This document shows, one piece after another, positions 51,154-56,668 of a stretch of 56,668 nucleotides of DNA. Positions within the stretch are counted from its first letter, which is position 1, and each line of letters begins with the position of its first letter. A program made the translations under genes and the position numbers. This DNA comes from CAVOJV01 sp963696325 (GTDB lineage Bacteria; Pseudomonadota; Gammaproteobacteria; Competibacterales; Competibacteraceae): NCBI GenBank assembly GCA_963696325.1, contig CAVOJV010000050.1:1-56668 (forward strand). The letters run 5' to 3'. The notes under the pieces were generated by a model, which was not told the origin of the DNA, did no database searches, and saw nothing but the letters and a program-made list of their open reading frames with translations.

Positions 51154-52878
51154 ATGCATTCGGCGTCCGCTTCCCAACAGCCAGGCGCCCATTCAGGATT
51201 CGCCTGGCTGTTGCCTTTTGTGCATCCCCATCTGCGGGATCTGGTCGCCGTGCTGGTGTTGTCACTGCTCACCACGGGGTTTGCGCTTAGTCAGCCCTAT
51301 CTGACCAAGTTACTGATCGACGACGGTTTAATTGCCGGTTCCCTGGACACAGTATTCCTGATGTCCGGACTGATGGTCATTGCGGTGGCAGTCGGGATGC
51401 TGTTCGAGGTGTTCAACCGGGTCCTGTATGTGCGGCTTTCCGCCCATGTGCTGTTCGATCTGCGCGAAGCCATGTACCGCCATTTGCAACGGCTCTCGCC
51501 GACCTACTATGCCCGTGTCAAGAGCGGCGATATCCTGGCCCGCCTCGACGGCGACGTGGCCGAAGTGCAGCGTTTTGCCGTCGATAGCCCGCTGGCAATG
51601 GTCAACGGTGTCTTTGGCCTGGTGGCGTCCTTTGCCGTCATGCTGAGCATGAGTCCACAACTGTCGTTGCTCGCCGTTACGCTGATACCCCTGGAAATTC
51701 TGTTTCTGCGCAGGCTGCGTCCCCTGATCGAACAACGCACCCTGGCCCTGCGGCACAACGCTTCCAACGTTTCAGCCTTTCTGATCGAGACTCTGCGCGC
51801 CATGAAATTTATCCAGTCCAGCGTAACCGAGCAGCGCGAGGCCGAACGTCTGCGCGAGCTTAACAGGGCTTATCTTGGTAGCCTGCAGGCGGTGCAAATC
51901 GCTAATCTGATGGCCTCCGGAGTGCCGCGGGTCCTCAACGCCGTGGCCACGGCACTGGTGTTCGCCGCGGGCGGTTATCTCACTATCCAGAAACGCATGA
52001 CGGTGGGCACGCTAATCGCCTTTTCAGCCTATATGCTGCGCGCCTTGGGACCGGCGCAGACGCTGATGGGCCTCTATCTGGCCCTACAGCGCGCCCGGGT
52101 CAGTCTGGAGCGGGTACAGGAGATCCTCCGGCAGGTTCCGGCAGTGACCTCGCCTAAGCAGCCCCGGCCCCTGCCGGTAAACGCATGCGGTCAGGTGCTG
52201 ATCGAGGGGGTGACCTTCCGCTACGAGGCCAGCAGCCCCGGCATTCTGAGCAGCGCCGAGCTCAGCATCCCCCACGGCCAAAAGCTATTCATCATGGGGG
52301 CCTCGGGTGTGGGGAAATCGACCTTGATCGATCTGCTGCAACGCCACTACGATCCGCAGGCAGGGCGTATTTGCCTTGACGGCATCGATTTGCGCGCCCT
52401 GGATCTGACGGAACTGCGGCGCAATATCGTGGTGGTGAGCCAGGATACGGTCCTGTTCCCGGGCACGCTCATGGAAAATCTTCGCTATGTGTGCCCTGAT
52501 GCCGATGACGAGTGGATTCGCCAGGTGTTGGCAACCGCACAGCTGGAGCCATTCATCGCCTCTCTTCCGGAGGGACTGAATACCGCCATCGGCGCCGGGG
52601 GAGTGGGTTTGTCCGGTGGTCAACGGCAGCGCCTGGCCATCGCCCGCGCCCTGCTGCAAGACCCGCTGGTGCTGATTCTCGATGAAGCGACTTCGGCGGT
52701 GGATGGGGAGACATCGCGCCGGCTCGTCGCCGAGATCGATCGCCTTTTCGCCGGGCGCACCCGTATCGTCATTACCCACCACCCGGAGGTGCTGGGTGGT
52801 GCAGATGCCATGGTGGAGTTGCGGGAAGGGCGCCTGGTGGCGTGCACGCTGTCGCTCGCTGTGGACAGCCAGCCATGA
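51154..52878 (+). CDS. qhpF: ABC exporter of the Qhp operon
   Basis: A 574-residue half-transporter: six transmembrane helices (residues 25-320) and a C-terminal ATPase with Walker A GASGVGKST, signature LSGGQRQR, Walker B LILDEATSAVD and His in ITHHPEVLG. In Qhp systems this protein is thought to move the bridged gamma subunit across the inner membrane. A close AAGGAG is 17 bases upstream. It overlaps qhpE by ATGA. Confidence 0.92.
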   Translation: MHSASASQQPGAHSGFAWLLPFVHPHLRDLVAVLVLSLLTTGFALSQPYLTKLLIDDGLIAGSLDTVFLMSGLMVIAVAVGMLFEVFNRVLYVRLSAHVLFDLREAMYRHLQRLSPTYYARVKSGDILARLDGDVAEVQRFAVDSPLAMVNGVFGLVASFAVMLSMSPQLSLLAVTLIPLEILFLRRLRPLIEQRTLALRHNASNVSAFLIETLRAMKFIQSSVTEQREAERLRELNRAYLGSLQAVQIANLMASGVPRVLNAVATALVFAAGGYLTIQKRMTVGTLIAFSAYMLRALGPAQTLMGLYLALQRARVSLERVQEILRQVPAVTSPKQPRPLPVNACGQVLIEGVTFRYEASSPGILSSAELSIPHGQKLFIMGASGVGKSTLIDLLQRHYDPQAGRICLDGIDLRALDLTELRRNIVVVSQDTVLFPGTLMENLRYVCPDADDEWIRQVLATAQLEPFIASLPEGLNTAIGAGGVGLSGGQRQRLAIARALLQDPLVLILDEATSAVDGETSRRLVAEIDRLFAGRTRIVITHHPEVLGGADAMVELREGRLVACTLSLAVDSQP

Positions 52879-53612
52879 TCGAGCCGGTCCGCGTGGGGCT
52901 GATTGACAGCGGTGTTGCGGAAAACCAGGAGCCGGCCGTCGCCGGGGCGCAAGGCTTCTCTTTGGACGAACAGAGCCGGGTGAGCAGGCAGCCCGCCATG
53001 ATGGACCAGGTGATGCACGGCGCCGTGCTGGCGGAGATCATCCTGGCTGCGGCGCCGCGGGCCCGGCTCCTCAACGCTCAAGTATTTCGTAATGCGAGCC
53101 CAGCCTCCCCGAGGGTTATCGCCGCGGCCTTGGAGTGGGTAGTGGCGGAAGGTGCGCGGGTAGTCAATATGAGCTTCGGGCTGAGTCAGGACCGCGCCGT
53201 GCTGCGCGAGGCCTGTGCCGCAGCGGTGGCAACAGGTGTGCTGCTGGTGGCCGCGACCCCGGCCCGCGGTAGCCGGGTGTTTCCCGCCTGTTACGAGGAG
53301 ATAGTGCGGGTGTGTGGGGATGCCCGCTGTGGTCCCGGCGAGCTATCAATTCTGCCGGATTGCCCCGCCCATTTCGGCGCCTGTCCGCATCCGTCGGGAC
53401 CGTCAGCCGCGCGCCAACGCCTGGGCGGCGCCAGCGTGAGCACCGCTCATCTGACCGGGATGCTGGCGGCATTCTGCATGACTAATCCCCGCGCTTCCCG
53501 GGAGGTGGCCCTGCGGCATCTGGAAAGCCTGTGCCGGTTTCATGGCCGGGAACGGCGCGCTGACGGCAGCATGCCGCCACCCTCTCCCTCAATTAAACAC
53601 GCACCGCCGTAA
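52875..53612 (+). CDS. qhpE: Subtilisin-like leader peptidase for the gamma subunit
   Basis: A 245-residue serine protease of the S8 family. The catalytic triad is Asp in VGLIDSG, His in MHGAVLAEI and Ser in GGASVSTAHLTG. QhpE removes the 28-residue leader of QhpC. It lacks a signal peptide, so cleavage is cytoplasmic or at the membrane next to QhpF. The start ATG overlaps the qhpF stop. Its 3' end overlaps the convergent qhpG by 20 bases. Confidence 0.9.
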   Translation: MIEPVRVGLIDSGVAENQEPAVAGAQGFSLDEQSRVSRQPAMMDQVMHGAVLAEIILAAAPRARLLNAQVFRNASPASPRVIAAALEWVVAEGARVVNMSFGLSQDRAVLREACAAAVATGVLLVAATPARGSRVFPACYEEIVRVCGDARCGPGELSILPDCPAHFGACPHPSGPSAARQRLGGASVSTAHLTGMLAAFCMTNPRASREVALRHLESLCRFHGRERRADGSMPPPSPSIKHAPP

Positions 53613-54942
53613 GCAGGCGCCGAGCAGCCAGCCAGGCGAGCGCTGTCTGGCAATCCACCGGATTGAACCGATGCCGCGCAGCATGGCTGCCCGCGATTGC
53701 CGCCAGCGTATCGCCCTGGCACGTGCCGAGTTCACGCAGCAGCGGCACCAGGGTAACGCCGGCCACTTGCCAAATTCCGCGCGGGTGGTCGGGCGTTACG
53801 ATGACTTCCTCCAAGGTGATAAAACCGCCGTTGTTGACCGGGCGGCGCTCGATACGCGGCGCTGCCCGATCCGGGGGAACATGGGCTGGCTCAAGATCAG
53901 GCCAGGAGTGCCGTTCGTGCCAGAAGGGTTGTTCCGGCCAGCGTTGCTCCAGGCGGTAAAAGTCCCTGCCGATGCGCGACATGCGCAGAAAATCGCTTTC
54001 GATCCGCTCCCAATAAAAGCGTGCCGCGGTTTCGCTGTCCTGCGGTCTGGCCAGCAGGGTATTGACGGTGGCGGCCAGGGCGAGGGCGCCACCGATGGCT
54101 TCATAAATGCCGTGGCCGGAGAGGGGATCGATAGCGAATGCGGCATCACCCACTCGGGCATAGCCATCCTCCAGTAAGCGGCTGTCGAACTGGGGATGGG
54201 CATAGCGGGCAAAAACGGAGCCCATAGGACGAGCGCCGGCGAGCCATTCTTCCGCCTCGGGAAGGGCGCGGAGCAGTTCATGATAATGCTCTTCGAGGCG
54301 AGGCCGCGGCGGCAGGCTGCTGGACTCGGCGCTGACGAACAATTGCAGAATGCAGGGTCCCGACGCGCCCTTCGCGAACCAGGCCCAACCGTGGGTAAAG
54401 GATGCCACCCGGGTGAACGGCTCCCTCTCCGTCAGCATCGCCCAGCAGCGGCCCAAGGCGATCGTGGTGGGGCCGCGCCGCAAGGTCGCACGCAGATGGG
54501 GGGCCGCCCGCCCGCGGGCATCAATGACAAAGCAGGTTAGCATTTCCGCGGGTTGGTGGGCGGCAGCGAGATTTACCCGCCAACGGTTATCGTGCCGCCT
54601 GATTCCGCGGACCTGACCCCTGATGCAGTCAATCCCTGCGTCCTGAAGATCTTGTAGAAGCGCGGCATCGAAGACGCTGCGTTCGACAAGCCATTCCCGG
54701 TTACCCTCGAAGCGCTCGCCATTCCAGTCGGCCAGGCGCATTACCTGAGGTCCGCTGGTTGCCAGCGCATGCTGACAACCAGCATGACGCAGACCATTGA
54801 GGGCTCGTTCGGAGAGTCCCTCCAGGGCGGGAAGCCGCCGTGGCTTGGTGATGACGGCGATGCGATAGCCCTGTTGCGCCAGTTTGCTGGCCACTACTGC
54901 GCCACCCGGTCCCGATCCCACCACGATGATATCGACTGTCAT
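53593..54942 (-). CDS. qhpG: FAD-dependent tryptophan hydroxylase of the Qhp system
   Basis: A 449-residue flavoprotein of the glucocorticoid-halogenase-like monooxygenase type. FAD motif VVGSGPGGAVVASKLAQQG at the N-terminus, and second FAD motif GYARVGDAAFAIDPLSGHGI around residues 263-283. QhpG dihydroxylates the Trp of QhpC that becomes tryptophylquinone. In other bacteria it lies in the same operon. Here it is on the opposite strand, converging on qhpE, so it needs its own promoter or one shared with the gene at 54967. Confidence 0.88.
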   Translation of the reverse strand: MTVDIIVVGSGPGGAVVASKLAQQGYRIAVITKPRRLPALEGLSERALNGLRHAGCQHALATSGPQVMRLADWNGERFEGNREWLVERSVFDAALLQDLQDAGIDCIRGQVRGIRRHDNRWRVNLAAAHQPAEMLTCFVIDARGRAAPHLRATLRRGPTTIALGRCWAMLTEREPFTRVASFTHGWAWFAKGASGPCILQLFVSAESSSLPPRPRLEEHYHELLRALPEAEEWLAGARPMGSVFARYAHPQFDSRLLEDGYARVGDAAFAIDPLSGHGIYEAIGGALALAATVNTLLARPQDSETAARFYWERIESDFLRMSRIGRDFYRLEQRWPEQPFWHERHSWPDLEPAHVPPDRAAPRIERRPVNNGGFITLEEVIVTPDHPRGIWQVAGVTLVPLLRELGTCQGDTLAAIAGSHAARHRFNPVDCQTALAWLAARRLLTAVRV

Positions 54943-54966
54943 GGCGCCTTGTCCTGGTTGTCCGGC

Positions 54967-56610
54967 TTACCTTGGGCTGGGCGTTTCTGACGGCATGAAC
55001 AAGGCGGTGACATCCTTGCCGTTCAGCCAGAGCTTCCCGTCTTCGCCCAGCCTTAGCGCAAAGCTGTCGATCACCTTGCCGGTTTGCTGGGTTCGGTTGG
55101 ATAAAGCCATGAGGATGGCCAGAAACGGTCCGACCGTTTCCTTATCGATCAGCTTGCCGGTGCCGTCCAGGATCTTTTCCAGGCCCTCAATCTGCAGGTT
55201 GAATTCCCCGCTGCCACCCAGGGCGGCCTTGGGGTTGACACTGGCACGGACCCCTAACTCCAGGCGGGCGTTCGGGGCCATGACGAAGCTGTCTTTAAGA
55301 TACAGTCCCAGGCCGCTGTTCAGGAACAGCGTGGCAAACGCCTGATCCAGGTATCCTTCCTGTTGATCCTCTGGCAATTGTTCACTGGCCAGACTGATTT
55401 TAAGGATTTCGCTGAGCAGTCGAGGTGGAACGTTGAACAGGCCCATCTCCAGGCGGCCCGCCGTGGGCGACAGGCCGGCTGGGAAATCCGCGGCGTGAGC
55501 CTGGATGCCGGCCAGTTCAAGTTGGAGATTCAGCGTTGATCCCTTGCCGTCGCCCTGGGTGAGATTGCTGCTGAGGGCGTTGAAACCATTGCCCAGGGTT
55601 ATGCGTTCGATGTGGGCTATTGGCCCCTGGGTGTTACTGGCCTGCACATCGGTTGCCACCAGGCTGGAATCAACACGGGTGAAAATATCGTATAGCTTGT
55701 CCAGGCGGGCGATGAGTTGTTGTGTTGAACCGCCCGCATCGAGATTCTGGCGCGTGGCGCCGAGTTCGTTGCTGAGCACCAGCAGTTTCTCGTAATCGTG
55801 GCCGTCCCAACGGATCTGTCCGGTGATGCGGCCAGTGCTGAGGGCGGTTTCTTTCATCTGCACCGAGAGATCCGCCAGTTCCAGGGTTTCCCGTTGACTC
55901 CAGGTATTATCGGCGCCGCGGCTGAGTACTTGATTGAAGGCAGCGCTGTCCAGCCCAAGGCTTATGGGGGTATTGGAGACCACCAGATTGAGCTTGCCAA
56001 ACCGCCAGGTGACGAGGGCAAAGTTTTGCAGGACATCGTCCCAGATGCCCTGATGCTCCTGCTCGCCAAGCAGCAGGCGTGCAGTCACCTGCCCATGATC
56101 GCGCAGGGTGATTATATCGCCCAGGCTAAAGTTGACAGTGGCAAGGCCCTCGCTCCGGGGCTGGATGCGGAAGGTCAGTGGGCCGAAATCCACGCGGCTT
56201 GTTCCCATGACCCAGGCAGCCTTGGATAACTGGGTGGTATAGGCATCGCCCTCGTGGGTCAGGTGATACTGCTGATCAATCTCGAAGCTACCAGTGTCGG
56301 CCAGAGGCAGGGCGACATTGCTCAGAAAGTGCGCGATGATGGCTCGGACCCTGGATTCTTCCGGCCCGATCGCCTCGGCCGTCGTCGGTGACTTGGTGCC
56401 CGCCATCGCCTCCAGGCGATTGGCAGCCGCCTCGGCTCGTTGCGCCGCTGACTCCAAGCGCTGCATGAGTTCTTCCCAGCGGCTGCAGGCAGCACTGTTG
56501 GGCGCTTGCCAAGGGCAAGGCTCGCTGGCAAATCCCGCGATTGCCGTCAGCAGCATGGTGGCTCCCGTTGTCAGGTTGATTAGACGCTTTCCTTTGCGTA
56601 GATCTCGCAT
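54967..56610 (-). CDS. Exported hypothetical protein upstream of qhpG (possible DUF945/YdgA-like)
   Basis: From the ATG at 56610 (AGGAGAAA upstream) the protein has 547 residues. A signal or anchor peptide (LINLTTGATMLLTAIAGFAS) is followed by a short coiled coil (WEELMQRLESAAQRAEAAA). A long beta-rich region with SRVDFGPLTF and ITGQIRWDGHDYEK follows, which recalls DUF945/YdgA envelope proteins, but the match is only suggestive. It lies 24 bases upstream of qhpG and is probably co-transcribed. It may be an envelope accessory of the Qhp system or an unrelated passenger. Confidence 0.6.
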   Translation of the reverse strand: MRDLRKGKRLINLTTGATMLLTAIAGFASEPCPWQAPNSAACSRWEELMQRLESAAQRAEAAANRLEAMAGTKSPTTAEAIGPEESRVRAIIAHFLSNVALPLADTGSFEIDQQYHLTHEGDAYTTQLSKAAWVMGTSRVDFGPLTFRIQPRSEGLATVNFSLGDIITLRDHGQVTARLLLGEQEHQGIWDDVLQNFALVTWRFGKLNLVVSNTPISLGLDSAAFNQVLSRGADNTWSQRETLELADLSVQMKETALSTGRITGQIRWDGHDYEKLLVLSNELGATRQNLDAGGSTQQLIARLDKLYDIFTRVDSSLVATDVQASNTQGPIAHIERITLGNGFNALSSNLTQGDGKGSTLNLQLELAGIQAHAADFPAGLSPTAGRLEMGLFNVPPRLLSEILKISLASEQLPEDQQEGYLDQAFATLFLNSGLGLYLKDSFVMAPNARLELGVRASVNPKAALGGSGEFNLQIEGLEKILDGTGKLIDKETVGPFLAILMALSNRTQQTGKVIDSFALRLGEDGKLWLNGKDVTALFMPSETPSPR

Positions 56611-56668
56611 GATTTCTCCTAGTAGACGGCGCTGGTCACGCAAGATAGATCCGCTCCAGCGCGCTGCG

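Overview
The window is a compact, roughly 58-60% GC bacterial chromosome segment with about 50 genes, many in tightly overlapping operons. Gene content (DUF2868/DUF3482 pair, BPSS1780-type membrane protein, PHA synthase and depolymerase, squalene synthase, a bacterial-type pyruvate:ferredoxin oxidoreductase, quinohemoprotein amine dehydrogenase) fits a metabolically versatile gammaproteobacterium. A PHA-accumulating lineage such as the Competibacteraceae is my guess, not something the sequence proves. I saw no rRNA, tRNA or CRISPR array.

Layout. 0.3-7.7 kb: strictosidine-synthase-like protein, a frameshifted IS630 transposase remnant, the DUF2868 + GTPase/DUF3482 pair, a DUF4124 protein and a squalene/phytoene synthase. 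7.9-11.5 kb: a decayed vitamin B12 uptake locus on the minus strand. It has a cobalamin riboswitch, a stub of a TonB-dependent receptor, intact BtuF/BtuC/BtuD-like genes and a truncated TonB that runs into a broken PAS/GAF gene. 11.8-16.4 kb: a pyruvate:ferredoxin oxidoreductase operon (gamma, alpha, beta) ending in a GltD-type flavoprotein fused to a PorD-type ferredoxin. 16.4-25.8 kb: an OsmC gene and an alpha/beta hydrolase gene that appear to have been neighbours, now separated by about 8.2 kb flanked by imperfect direct repeats. The inserted segment carries a Liv-type binding protein, a 32-residue membrane peptide and a sigma-54 two-component system whose promoters and binding sites can be read directly.

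26-32 kb: a second alpha/beta hydrolase, purEK, and PHA genes (phaC, phaZ, a MaoC/PhaJ-like hydratase). 32-41.7 kb: a branched-chain-amino-acid-type ABC transporter whose LivF ATPase is fused to a hemerythrin domain, then a PaaA-like di-iron protein with a small unknown partner, a divergent PaaX-family repressor with two 50-bp operator-like repeats between them, and an adrenodoxin-type ferredoxin-NADP reductase. 41.8-43.4 kb: membrane protein, PilZ protein and an OmpA-domain remnant.

43.6-56.6 kb: a complete quinohemoprotein amine dehydrogenase system (qhpADCBFE, with convergent qhpG). It is preceded on the same strand by a tetraheme cytochrome, a Tat-exported iron-sulfur protein and an NrfD-type membrane subunit, which I infer may pass amine-derived electrons to the quinone pool. 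The points I consider most novel are the hemerythrin-LivF fusion with its internal tandem duplication, the coupling of the Qhp system to an NrfBCD-like module, the repeat-bounded islet with its sigma-54 circuit, and the PaaA-like/PaaX unit.
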